From the NCBI RefSeq assembly GCF_000346465.2, contig NC_034016.1, positions 4,973,606-5,037,605 of the forward strand: a stretch of 64,000 nt of DNA, in the 5' to 3' direction. The notes below the pieces were generated by a model that saw only the letters and a list, made by a program, of their open reading frames with translations, did no database searches and was not told where the DNA came from. The DNA comes from Prunus persica. Lineage: Eukaryota; Streptophyta; Magnoliopsida; Rosales; Rosaceae. Position numbers and translations under genes: made by a program. Shown piece after piece: positions 38,601-48,169 of this stretch. Within the stretch, counting starts at the first letter, position 1. Each line of letters begins with the position of its first letter.

Positions 38601-38887
38601 GAAGCAGAAGCTAAAACAGAGGTCTTGCCCCCTTGGCCTACGACAAAAGCCATGTCAACTGCTTCCCAAATCTGCTCCTTTATATCCTTGGGGATTTGGG
38701 ACCATTTCTTGTCCACAAGTGGGATCCTGGAGCGTGCCAACACACCAATATACGACTGCATCTCAATATGTGCTTGGCCAACACCTTTCCCCCTTTTATT
38801 GTACTCAACAATTGGCCTCAGTTTCTGAAGCTTTCTCTTCACAACACGAGGCATTGTGCTCATACCTCGACCAGTCTTTTTCATCAT
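35648..38887 (-). CDS. CACTA second gene: plant En/Spm-type domain fused to Ulp1/C48 SUMO protease
   Basis: Exons (minus): 38887-38234, 37764-37210, 36895-36672, 36456-36286, 36053-35648. Splice phases agree, giving 669 residues if the last exon is read to its stop. Residues 1-218 match the plant Ptta/En/Spm (Transposase_24) family, including SYIGVLARSRIPL and KKWKDFKSTL. Exon 2 adds GPEHPGRVRGVG, a coiled region and a Glu/Lys-rich run. Exons 4-5 form a C48 protease domain with H537 (GRHW), D554 (FLDPL), Q600 and C606 (NVECGYY), the usual catalytic set. The start is the first in-frame ATG. A donor GTAAGA at 35773-35768 suggests a further 3' exon that I could not find; the read-through tail looks like repeat sequence. 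Ulp1 proteases cut SUMO in the family; substrate and role here are unknown. Confidence 0.8.
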
Positions 38888-38944
38888 CTGAGATTGTTGT
38901 CTGGCTGGTTTGTTCTGTCTCAGCAGATAATAATTTGGATGTTT

Positions 38945-39385
38945 TCTCAAAGAGAAATTGAGCTTACTCGCATCAAATATATGTCCACAAGAAGAAGCTT
39001 GTCAACTAGCCTTCTCACTTCCTTGATCAAGCCTGATAGGACACTTAGTGCTTCTGAATACTCCTTGCTTTCCATCAAAAGAGATGCAAGCCTGGCCTCC
39101 ACTCGCTGTCGAAGGAAAGTTCGCTTCTCAGGGAAATCTGAAGATCAGATGTGCCTGATCCTCTGCTTGATTTTCTTGCCTAAGAAGATCCGTCGGATTT
39201 GTGATAGCCTCTTCCTTTATCCGTAGAGCTTCAGAAGAAGAAGATGGGTTTCAAGAATGCGATAAAGAATAGAAATGGCTTCAGATGGCCTCTAAAGCAT
39301 GACCAATTGAATCAGTAGTTTCTGGGAGATATGATGAAGACATTGTCAATGCTTTGAACTATACAAGTCCTGCAGAAAGATAAAG
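38945..39385 (-). pseudogene. Captured fragment of the 26S proteasome lid subunit gene RPN6 (PSMD11)
   Basis: On the minus strand a start codon at 39343-39341 opens with SSYLPETTDSI. SEAISILYRILE, SSEALRIKE, TDLLRQEN, GTSDLQISL, EKRTFLRQRVEARLASLL, KEYSEALSVLSGLIKEV and RRL-DKLLLVDI follow, then (after a one-base loss) SKLNFSLR. These occur in the order found in the N-terminal part of RPN6, a subunit of the proteasome regulatory lid. Two internal stretches of the family sequence are missing, and there are stops and frameshifts, so it cannot make the protein. It sits inside the CACTA element, same strand, ending where the Transposase_24 gene begins. A TTTCTGCAG at about 39368-39376 may be a captured splice acceptor. 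Recognition is from memory of the family. Confidence 0.85.
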
Positions 39386-39389
39386 GAAA

Positions 39390-40410
39390 GAAACTGAAAC
39401 AACGGCGGTTTTCTGTTCTACCGTCGTCTTTTCTCGTCGTCTATATTAAGGTAAGATGGCGGTAGATTTATAATTACCGACGTAGATTATTTTGTTAAAC
39501 GTCGTTAAGTGTACTACAACCGACGTGGATTTTATTTTTAAATTATAAATAGAGTTTTTTTTCCCGTATTCTTTCAGTTTTAGTTTTCAATTACAAAGCG
39601 TGATAAATAGATTTTTCTTTCCCGAGGAAATTTAAAATGAGGGAAATTAATGTTCTAGAATTTGTAAACTAACACGACGCAATATTTGCAAATCTGTGTC
39701 ATCTGTTAAGATTATGATGTGGAACAGAGTTCCATCTGGTAAGATTTCGTAACCCTTGGGATCTTAGACAAATCTGATTATGTCGGCGGTGTTCTATATA
39801 AACCGTCGTGGTTATTTCAATTCTTGTCATTAAGTAGATCTACCGACGTAGGATAAGAAAATCAAAGAAAAAAATTGTTAACAAAAATTCTTATTAAGAC
39901 GACCGTTAAAATTAAAGGTACGACGTATAAAATGAATAAATACGACGTTAAATTTTATTGTACGATTTAAAGATAACGTCGTAGAACTATACGAGAATGA
40001 CGTCGATATATTTATATTTTCCGTCGTTGTAAATTAATTTAATACGGCGATATTTTGTATTTTAAAGCCGTGGATTTGTTTGTAATTATACGGCGTCTTA
40101 TACGAAAACCTCGTCGTGTTATTTTATGAGTAAAAACGGCAGTTTTTATTGAAATCGTCGTCTTTACTTTCTACGTCGGTCGATTCATAACTTCTGCCGT
40201 TCTTTGTTGGCATTGATTTTACACTGCGGAAATCTGTTTCAAATAGACGTCGGTTGTTTAATTATGTACGTCGTTGTTTTTGAACAGCCATTTGAATCTC
40301 CATTTTTTAGTTGTCTAAGGTTGTATTACACGACGGTGTTTTTAGAACCGTCGTCTTTTTATAAACCACGACGGTTTTCACTTAGACCGTCGTTGTTTTC
40401 TGGTCGTCTT
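39390..40410. repeat. CACTA right subterminal repeat array
   Basis: About 1 kb rich in CCGTCG, CGTCGT, ACGACG and CGACGT in both orientations, ending at the right terminal inverted repeat. It mirrors the left array and is largely non-coding. Confidence 0.8.
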
Positions 40411-40430
40411 TTTCACTTTTTGTAGTAGTG
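40402..40430 (-). repeat. CACTA right terminal inverted repeat
   Basis: The complement begins CACTACTACAAAAA and continues to AAAAAGACGACC. It matches the left terminus and is followed by the TTA target duplication. Confidence 0.88.
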
Positions 40431-41546
40431 TTAGGAATTGTAATTTTTACTTTCCTATTTGGATTCCTTGTTTACCAAGACTTCTTGGACGACTTTTCAG
40501 TCAATTTGAGGGTTTAGAACTCTGATATAAGTGATATAAAAGACGACCCAAGGCTGATAAAAAGCATTCACGTCCTAAAGAGATCAACGGCGCAAGAGGA
40601 GAAAGCTGCGAACGAGTTCTTTCTTTTCCTTCCTTCTTTTAATTTTCAGTTCTTATGTATTTATTTTTGAGTTCATCCAAGACCATGAGTAACTAATTTC
40701 TTGTTAGTTAGGGCTTAATCTTGAAGCCCTAAACATGATTTCAATTTTATAAACAAGTTTAATGGATTTTTAGTTTCTACAAGCGTGATGATTTCGGTTT
40801 CTCTATGTTATGTGAATTCTGATATTTTGTTTCTTTGAGTAGCTAACTTAGAAGCATGTATTGGAATTAAATTGTTGTAGAACATAGGTCAATTGCCATA
40901 TTGAATGTGTTCTTGTTTGCAACGAATAATTGGGTTAAGAACTAGTTATGAGAAATCGATTCTTGAATTCCTAATAACAAATGCCATGTTTTAGGGTTTT
41001 TGTGACACTCATATTCTCTTTGATCTTAATGGATTCTTGATTGTTAATTTGAGTAAATGCCATACTAGATTTCAATTAAGAATACACGTATTGATGTAAA
41101 TGCCATACACTTTACATACACTTAAGAGAGAATCATACAACTCGAGTCAAATGCCATGATCTTGTTGTGAGTGTTGTCATCATATGCTTGCTAGAAATTG
41201 ATTATCTATTGTTGTTTATGGATTGATTGATTGTTTGGAGGTGGATAGTAAGTCCTAGCTATTTTTCTTGATTTATTTTAAACCAATTTCTCTTAAACTC
41301 TAATTTAAATTCTCTTTTGTTTCCTTTTCCTTATTTTGTTTGATTCACAAAAACAAATCAAAACCCCCCTTGGTGTTGGCGTGTGTTTGGAAGTCCTTTG
41401 TTTTGATTTTCATTGCGTGACATTGATAAACATCTCTTTAGATCACAATCTCCGTGGGATCGACCCTTGCTTGCTTACTATACTATCATTTGATTTGTGC
41501 ACTTGCAAGGTTTTAATATTGTTGTTAAAATTTACCAACAAGTTTT

Positions 41547-41565
41547 TGGCGCCGTTGCCGGGGAT
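41547..41565 (+). other. Primer-binding site complementary to tRNA-Asp
   Basis: TGGCGCCGTTGCCGGGGAT is complementary to the 3' end of plant tRNA-Asp(GUC) including CCA. It lies a few bases after the LTR end ..ACCAACA. This marks the start of the internal region of the retrotransposon that holds the CACTA element. Confidence 0.85.
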
Positions 41566-41652
41566 TTTCAATCTAATTGAGTTTTGTTTTCAATTTCAGG
41601 TATATGCTGGGTCGTCGTTCGCAGAGTCACGAACTTATACCATACGACCCTC

Positions 41653-41883
41653 AAGTCATTCATATAAGAGACACTAAGACAAGTGGGTAGGTGCTTAATA
41701 GAGATAGAGTTCACTGAACGTGATCAACTAAGAATTCTTGTATAGTAGTTTTAATCACAAGTCAAACAAGTAATTCTAAGTTGCAATAATGTAAATTAGT
41801 CCTCATCGTAGTTGTCTTCTGGACGAGTCATTTATCTTTGAGAACACTGTATGGTTGTATTAAGAAATATGGCTTAAAGGTGA
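41653..41883 (+). repeat. Repeat R1, copy e, middle part
   Basis: Resumes with CAAGTCATTCATATAAGAG and matches 25530-25760, including GAGAACACTGTATGGTTG. It ends at GGTGA, the target duplication of the following solo LTR. Confidence 0.7.
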
Positions 41884-42173
41884 TGTAACATCTCGCCTTG
41901 AAATTTAAATTAATTTTTAAAATTCTAAAGTGAAAGTACGACTTTAACCTTAGGGTTCTTTGGTGGTTTAGGGTTGACTTTTTGCTCGGGGCTAATTTTG
42001 GAAATTTTCTTGGTTCCTTAGCGTAGTGCGCAAGCTCACGAGTTCGTAGACATGTGGTGGACTCAAATTGGAGTTGAAACGAAGAAGTTATGATTTACGA
42101 AAAAGCAATGGCACTACCGTAATTTTTGCGGACTTAAAATTTAAATATCCAGCTGTCTCTGTCTCTTGGGGCG

Positions 42174-42229
<56 letters not shown>

Positions 42230-43988
42230 ACTCTCTCCCTTCCTCACGTCTCTCTCTCAGGTCACGACCTGTGACCATTTGAATTGTAGTAGACGGTCCG
42301 ATGTCATCTCGAGGTTTCAGGCATCACCACCGATGGGGAAATGATGGCAAGGAGCGGGGCACCACGACCAGCCCAAGACCCGCCATCTCAACCAGCATAG
42401 CACCGTCGCGAGCTCTCGAAAGCTTTGAGGGTTTTGAAGGTTTTCGCCATCATTAATGGCATTTCCGGCCACTAATTCCATCAAGTGAGGTATGAAAATT
42501 CATCTCCTCAGCGTGCTCTCTCTATTTATGTAGTCAGTTTTAGTCAATTTTGGAGTTTTCAGGTTTGATCAAAACACCTAAAATGGCAGGCAGTTCTGGC
42601 CGTGTTTCAGGCTACTTCGACCACTTTTTGGCCTGGGTCCAAGAACCAAAAATGCTCTCATAGTTGTGCTTGATCCATTGGTATAGGTATTGGCTGGTGT
42701 TTTGGGGATTTTCCATCACTTGAAAATTACTCAAGACACCTACTGCTGCCCGGGGCCGTGGCGGCGCCTGGACTTGGTGTCGGCTACGCGTGTATGACAT
42801 TGCCAGGGTTTGAGTTATCAGGTTGAGTGTATCTCCCTGAGTCTTGCTAGAGGAATTGACGGATTATTTGCGTTCTCAGGTTGAGTATATCTCCCTGAGT
42901 TCTGCTAGGATTTGCATTCTTAGGTTGAGTATATCTCCCTGAGTTCTGCTATGATTGATTCTCAGGTTAACCATTTGACCGTGAGTCCTCCTAAGGGAAT
43001 TGATGGATTATTTGCATTATCAGGTTGAATATATCTCATTGAATCCTACTAGGGGAATGGAAGGATTATTTCCGTTCTCAGGTTAGCCACGTATCCTTGA
43101 GTTCTACTAGGATGCAACACACATGTGGAGTTGGTTGTTCCACATGTGTAGCACTTGGAATTGATGGATTATGTTTGAGGTACATCTATATGGAGAATAG
43201 TGCAACACCAACGTATGGTACAGTTAACAAGATATTCTTCGCCACCCTACTCATATTATCTGCATAAGGTGGCCTGGATCCCTAGCCTCTTGCCAACTTG
43301 TCTACGTAGTTGGTTAGCTAGTTTCCTTTCCCCATGTTGCCTTCGGATTTGATGGTATTCCCATATACCCATTGGTGGGTGATTACAGGGCATATGCACT
43401 ATGCAGATGGTTGCAAGTATGGATTTCAGATAAAAGGCTTGGTTATGTAAGTGTTTGGATGTACAATGATAAACTAATTGAATAGTTAGGTACATAATTT
43501 CATGACATGATATTCAATTATATAGTTTGTTGAAATCAGGGTAAAGAATGATTCTAGAAATTTATTGATGGTTTCACTTTGAACATTTCTATATTATCTT
43601 AATTGTGATTCATGGTAGAAAGAACTACATGTGGCTTGGTCCTTCAGTAAGGGTACGTAGGCAACCTAGGCTAACCTAGGTGCGGTCACAAGTTTATGAT
43701 TTATTTGTTATGTTCAGTTTTGTCAAGTTGAATTTGCTAACTTTCTTATGTTGGTAAAGGGGGGCATGAAGCCCATTGAAACTTTTGCTAATTGGTGTGT
43801 GGTTTATACATTGTGCTTGCTGAACGCTTGGGAAATAATTGTGTTTGTTGTGCAAGTAGATTTTTGGGTTTTGAGCCAGTTTCAAGGGAGGCTCTACCGA
43901 TTTTCCAGTAGAAGTCATGCCTATTGTCGGATAGGGAGGGTTCGTCGCGGATTCCAAGGGGGAATTCCATGTGGTTCTTTTTAGGTGA
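41879..43988 (+). mobile_element. Ty3/gypsy-like solo LTR (2.1 kb) with GGTGA target duplication
   Basis: GGTGA occurs at 41879-41883 and 43984-43988. Between them is a 2100-bp non-coding block beginning TGTAACATCTCG. It is related to the minus-strand LTR at 44365-46178: shared TGTAACATC start, a CT tract in the same position, and a similar end (GGATTCCAAGG before the terminus). The last bases are TTTTTA rather than ..CA, so the 3' terminus is mutated. R1 sequence is continuous across the insertion when it is removed. Confidence 0.8.
42176..42227. repeat. (CT)n microsatellite in the solo LTR
   Basis: About 26 CT units. The related LTR on the opposite strand has a GA tract at the matching place. 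Confidence 0.9.
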
Positions 43989-44340
43989 CCATCAGGATAT
44001 CCAGCAAGTTCACAGAGGCATGTCAATGTACAACAAGGAGTCACTACTCTTAGTAAAAAAGGAGAATACTCTAGCGATATGATCTTTGAATCTTTTGCCA
44101 AAGTATAGGATAAGGTATGCAATAGCAAAGTTTGTAGTCTCATCCAAGTGAATCATATAACATAACAAATGTCACATTAGAGATTTGACACGAGTTGACC
44201 ATATCCCAATAATGTGACGTAGAGTATTGTTTTAGAGATGGACCGGATTGCATTGAAATCACAACTGACTAGGTTCTCTAATGAATTCTATTTAGCTTGG
44301 CTAGACATGACATACTACTAGGTGTCAACCATGGCTTATG
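43984..44340 (+). repeat. Repeat R1, copy e, right part
   Basis: Resumes after the solo LTR with ACCATCAGGATAT, then AATGTACAACAAGGAG and GTGTCAACCATGG, matching 23290-23545. Confidence 0.65.
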
Positions 44341-44364
44341 GAAGATAGAAATAGTAGAATAGTA

Positions 44365-45854
44365 TGACAAGAGCCGCCCCAAATTCCTTGGAATCCGGGA
44401 CGAATCCTACCTAATTCCTGCATCACTAGATGCCAGACCCACATTCTAATAACTGAGACTTTCTGTTGAAATTTCGGCAGAGTCTCCTCTATAATTTGGA
44501 TAACCCCAAAAATTTCAACCTGCATAACAATCACAATATATTCCCAACTAGCCGCATGCATTCAACATTCAACAGTATAAAACGAATGGCCTCTGGCCTC
44601 ACAAGTATACCCTAACATAGGCGATAACAGAGCATCTATCGAATTTAGTTTACAAGGACAGTAAGTTTAATAGAAAGAAAATGTTCAAAACCTATCCTAC
44701 TGATGTTCAAGACTCGGGGGCTTCGAATTCGGCTCTGCAGCACTTTTTGATCGCTACTGTATGGGGGGCGCAAAACAGAAAATGTGTGAATTGACGAAAA
44801 CAAAGTTTGAATTTAATTCGTAAAACAACATAATAACCCCACCATTTGAAAAATAATGCTCAAAACATGCATTGGTTACTAGTTTTATTTAATTATCACA
44901 AAACACCGCATTTTCCGCTTCTCAGAAATACGTGTATTTCTCATATCCAACCGGGGAAACAATCCAACCGGGGGATTGGTGGCTAGCCCGTAGGATTTTC
45001 AGTTTCTATCTTGTGTCTAGGGATGAGTAGTCCAACCAGGGGATGAAACTTTGTAGCACACACGCCAGAAATTTTCAATGCCACGTGTGGCTAATATACT
45101 AAGTCCTACGCGCGCAGACTACATTATCACACGCCGGAATTCTCCAACGCCACGTGTGATAACCCATAACAAATCACAATGTCTCACACGCCTGAATATT
45201 CTAAAGCCATGTGTGAGATCCAATAATCACATATTTTCCCACACGCTAGAAATTTCTAACGCCATATATGGGAAATCCAGTATCTGAGGGATGGTATAAT
45301 TTCCAAAATAATCAACATTATTTACTAACCCAATTCACCATATTTCATCCAAACCTCATCACAAATAATTTGAACATCTCAACATAAACCCATCGCTGAG
45401 GCAAATCAAGCTTTCAAATCAAGATAAACAAAATTCACAACTAAATAATACTAATACAAATATATTTAAATTTCCCAAATTTTCAGTCCAACTATATTTC
45501 ATGCGTATTCATTTAATTACTGAAAATAATGCACATTTTAAAACAAAGTCCACCCACAAATAGTCACACGCTGCCTGACTCTGAAAGGGTCCAGCCTGCT
45601 GCGTGCGAGCGGTCTAAGTACCTCACTCGTCAGATTTGGTAGTTGGAGGGGGGAGATCGGACGGTGGAAAAATTGAGCAAAAATCAGCTTGATTTCTTGA
45701 CTTTTCCTGTAGCTGGCGCGGCGGTTCGGGGCTGGAGTGATCTGAGGTACGACGGCAGGGCCAGGCCGGTCAGTTTGGCACCGGTGTCTTGGCCTGTGGT
45801 GGCCGGAGGCAGTGGCTGTGCAAAACTAGTCAGGGGGAGGGGGCTACATTCGCA

Positions 45855-45896
<42 letters not shown>

Positions 45897-46178
45897 AAGG
45901 AAAATCAGATTTTTAAAAATCTGACTTCGTTAAATTTACAGTTATGCCATTGAAGGTGTTTTGATGGTAACTTTTCCGCTATAACTCCGATTCAAGCCTC
46001 CCGCGTGTATACGGACTCATCTCAGTACAACCTATGTAAAAATACCACTCGTTACCCCAAAATCATTCTGGATCAAAAAGTGACCAAATTACAACTACCC
46101 TTGAGGGCAAAATCGTAATTTCACACTTTAATTTAATTTAATTCAAAATTATTAATATTTTTGGGTCGGGATGTTACA
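44365..46178 (-). mobile_element. Ty3/gypsy (Tekay/Del-like) LTR, minus strand
   Basis: Read on the minus strand it starts TGTAACATCCCGACCC at 46178 and ends CTTGTCA at 44365, with canonical TG..CA ends and 1814 bp. It carries a GA/CT tract at 45856-45897. Directly upstream on the minus strand is coding sequence of a chromodomain gypsy element, so this is the 3' LTR of that element. No second LTR is in the window. Confidence 0.8.
45856..45897. repeat. (GA)n microsatellite in the gypsy LTR
   Basis: About 20 GA units with one GGG interruption near the right end. Confidence 0.85.
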
Positions 46179-46514
46179 GTCTACCCCCTTTATAAAAATT
46201 TCATCCCCAAAATTTACGTACCTGTTAGTAAAAGAGATGTGGATTCTTAGCCTGCATCTGTGCCTCGGGCTTCCATATAGCTTCCTTAACAGTGTGACTC
46301 CTCCATAGCACTTTCACTACTGGGATGGATCTGGAGCTCAACATCTGTTCTTTTCTGCCCAAAATCTATATGGGTTGCTCCTCGTACTACAAGTCTTCTC
46401 TCAATTCCACTGGTTGTTGTTCTAGGATATGGGAAGGATCAGGCACATACTTTCGCAACATAGACACATGAAACACATCATGAATCCGAGATAGTTCTGG
46501 GGGTAAAGCAAGTC
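46179..46514 (-). pseudogene. Ty3/gypsy polyprotein 3' end with chromodomain, decayed
   Basis: Minus-strand translation gives YRLALPPELSRIHDVFHVSM and LRKYVPDPSHILE, the C-terminal integrase region of chromoviruses (Tekay/Del type). In another frame it then gives SIPVVKVLWRSHTVKEAIWK and AKNPHLFY followed by a stop, the end of a chromodomain. At least one frameshift separates the two. Only the last 110 or so codons remain, because a Cassandra LTR starts at 46515. Confidence 0.85.
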
Positions 46515-46785
46515 TGTAACATCCCACATCGGCCAACAGAGAGGGGGTGATGTGCCTTATATGTACATGGCCGCCTTCATCTAGCACGAGGCCCTTTGGG
46601 AGCTCACTAGCTTCGAAGTCATAGGACCTCCGAAGTTAAGTGAGTTGGGGCTAGAGGAATCCCAGGATGGGTGACCCACTGGGAAGTTACTCTTGAGTTC
46701 CTAGAAATAAAACTGTGAGGGCAGTGAGGGGGACCCAAAGCATACAATATCGTGCTACGGCGGAGCCGATCTCGAGATATGACAT
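46515..46785 (+). mobile_element. Cassandra TRIM LTR with 5S rRNA-like sequence
   Basis: Starts TGTAACATCCCACATCGG and contains a 5S-rRNA-like block. It continues with CCCAAAGCATACAATATCG and TGCTACGGCGGAGCC, then ends near GATATGACA. This order is characteristic of Cassandra, a short non-coding LTR retrotransposon family of plants. No tRNA-Met primer site follows directly, so only the LTR is present, and its 3' border is blurred by a 72-bp duplication. Confidence 0.85.
46588..46701 (+). other. 5S rRNA-derived segment in the Cassandra LTR
   Basis: CCTCCGAAGTTAAGTGAG and TTGGGGCTAGAG correspond to the A-box part of the 5S internal promoter. AGGATGGGTGACCCACTGGG with AAGTTACTC corresponds to the C-box part. 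Base changes throughout show it is not a standard 5S gene. In Cassandra this segment supplies an RNA polymerase III-type promoter. Confidence 0.8.
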
Positions 46786-46900
46786 CGTAGGATTCAACTC
46801 ATTCATGATTTAGGAGTGGATTGAGAATACGGCGGAGCCGATCTCGAGATGTGACGTAGTAGGATTCAACTCATTCACGATTTAGGAGTGGATTGAGAAT
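46757..46900 (+). repeat. 72-bp tandem duplication at the Cassandra LTR end
   Basis: Two units, 46757-46828 and 46829-46900. Each runs from ACGGCGGAGCCGATCTCGAG to GAGTGGATTGAGAAT and differs at only a few positions (ATATGACATCG versus ATGTGACGTAG). The unit straddles the LTR terminus. Confidence 0.9.
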
Positions 46901-46989
46901 TAGAACAGAGAAGGAAATTTTATGCATTGGTCAAAGTCAAAGTCAAAGGTCAATCGTTGACCCTACACATGACATGGTTAATAAGGATT

Positions 46990-47590
46990 CACCGGGAACA
47001 ATACTTGTAAGACAAGTTAGTGACTTAATTAACTAAGTCATTAAACAAATTAAACAAATTAGAATAGTTTAATTTAACCAATTAAAGTTATTGAACATTA
47101 ATTGGGTCCCACATGACTTAAAGAATTGAGAATTGAACCATAGGAGACTTTAGACACATGTGACACATTAAAGTGTAAATGTGTAGGAATAAGAAGGCCC
47201 AAAATTAGGTCACCAAAGGGAGGGTGCGGCACACATGTGGCCTTGTCATAAGATGGGTCCATAAATTAGAAGCCATAGCACTATTTCATTTTTAGGGTTT
47301 CAAGTTGGAAATTTTGGAAGAGATGAAATATCACACCTCTCTCTCAAACCCCCTTGCCTGGCCACTTGCAAGAGCGAGAGCTAGCAATCTTTTCTCTCCC
47401 AAGTTTTCATTCTCTCATTTCTATCCATCCTTGGTGAAGAGCTTTGGGGAGGTGCACACTATTGTACATATTGAAGAGCCATAGTTGATCATCACGAGAG
47501 AGACAAGCACTTTACTTGAACACCTTGTTAGGCTACAAGATTCGCTCCACGAGTAACTATCTCTTTAACCCTATCTTTAAAAGTAGTTTA
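46990..47590 (+). repeat. Dispersed repeat R2, copy 2
   Basis: Matches the complement of 1080-1650 (see that copy). It begins in an AATTAA-rich stretch and runs to about CTCCACGAGTAACTATC. It is non-coding and probably LTR-derived. Confidence 0.6.
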
Positions 47591-47920
47591 GAGAGTCATT
47601 GGTGCAATCTTTTCATAAACTGAAAAAGATTTGGCACTTGTAGGATTTGTATGAGTTTCTAAAGTTTAGTTTTGCTTATGCTTCTTTGTATTTTAGAAAT
47701 GCATATTAGATAACTCATTGTTCTATTTAAGTGTATTTTAGAAATTCCTACAACTAGTTTTCCTCTCATGGTACTCTTTCCTCGCTTAGGGTTTTTTCCA
47801 TATGGTTTTCCAAATAAGGTTTTAATGAGGCCACTGTTAACATGTCAGTTCTTTTGCATTATTCTTGGAATATTAATGGAATTTATCTTCTTTATAAAAA
47901 AAGACTTGTTAAGTGATAAG

Positions 47921-47932
47921 GCTCTGATACCA
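47921..47932 (-). other. Primer-binding site, initiator tRNA-Met type
   Basis: The minus strand reads TGGTATCAGAGC, the common primer site of plant copia and TRIM elements. It marks an element running leftwards on the minus strand, with its 5' LTR lying to the right. Confidence 0.75.
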
Positions 47933-48160
47933 ATAAACAGGATCTCTATTATTATCAAGGTTTCTTACAAAGGACTCTGGTAGAAATTTCACTTTGCCTT
48001 CCTCAAGAAGGAGATGACTTATTTATAATACAAAAGAGAATCTAACCATTATTACAACTTTACACATGTTAAACACATATTACACTACAGTACCCGACAA
48101 GAGACTATTCATACTACACGGGCTAACACAACTTGCTGAATCTATGTGCTAAAATTTCTC
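47933..48160 (-). mobile_element. LTR fragment upstream of the tRNA-Met primer site
   Basis: On the minus strand the stretch before the primer site contains TATTATAAATAAG (a possible TATA box) and a short leader, as expected of an LTR. The start of the LTR was not found, so its length is a guess. Confidence 0.45.
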
Positions 48161-48169
48161 GAGAAGGCT

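Larger units (their letters stand above)
28166..40433 (-). mobile_element. Complete CACTA (En/Spm) DNA transposon, 12,262 bp, with TTA target duplication
   Basis: The element spans 28169-40430 and is flanked on both sides by TTA (28166-28168 and 40431-40433), the 3-bp duplication typical of CACTA elements. The left end begins CACAACTACAAAAA. The complement of the right end begins CACTACTACAAAAA. Both continue with an A-rich stretch into AAAAAGACGAC. Two genes run on the minus strand: a TNP2-type transposase (29820-33179) and a Transposase_24/Ulp1 gene (35648-38887). Short CGACG/CGTCG motifs, the likely transposase-binding subterminal repeats, fill both ends and the non-coding parts. The reading frames are open, so the element may be autonomous. 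A host gene fragment is captured at 38945-39385. Confidence 0.93.
27697..41652 (+). mobile_element. LTR retrotransposon end (5' LTR plus primer site), split by a CACTA element
   Basis: The putative LTR starts TGATAAGTCC at 27697. It continues after the CACTA insert at 40434 and ends ..ACCAACA at about 41540, so without the insert it is about 1.58 kb. A primer-binding site follows at 41547. Only about 90 bp of internal sequence remains before R1 sequence resumes at about 41653, so this is a truncated element with no coding part. The tRNA-Asp primer type and LTR end resemble Athila/Tat elements. Confidence 0.6.

Noticed and set aside
28190..40410. Short regularly recurring CGACG/CGTCG motifs resembling a CRISPR-like or satellite array
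   Set aside because: The units vary in orientation and spacing and lie between CACTA terminal inverted repeats with a TTA duplication, so they are subterminal repeats of a plant transposon.
41547..41565. Part of a tRNA-Asp gene
   Set aside because: Only the complement of the tRNA 3' end including CCA is present, and it follows an LTR end, so it is a primer-binding site.
46588..46701. A genuine 5S rRNA gene
   Set aside because: Many base changes from plant 5S, and it is embedded in a TGTAACATCCCACATCGG..LTR, which identifies it as the Cassandra-type derivative.
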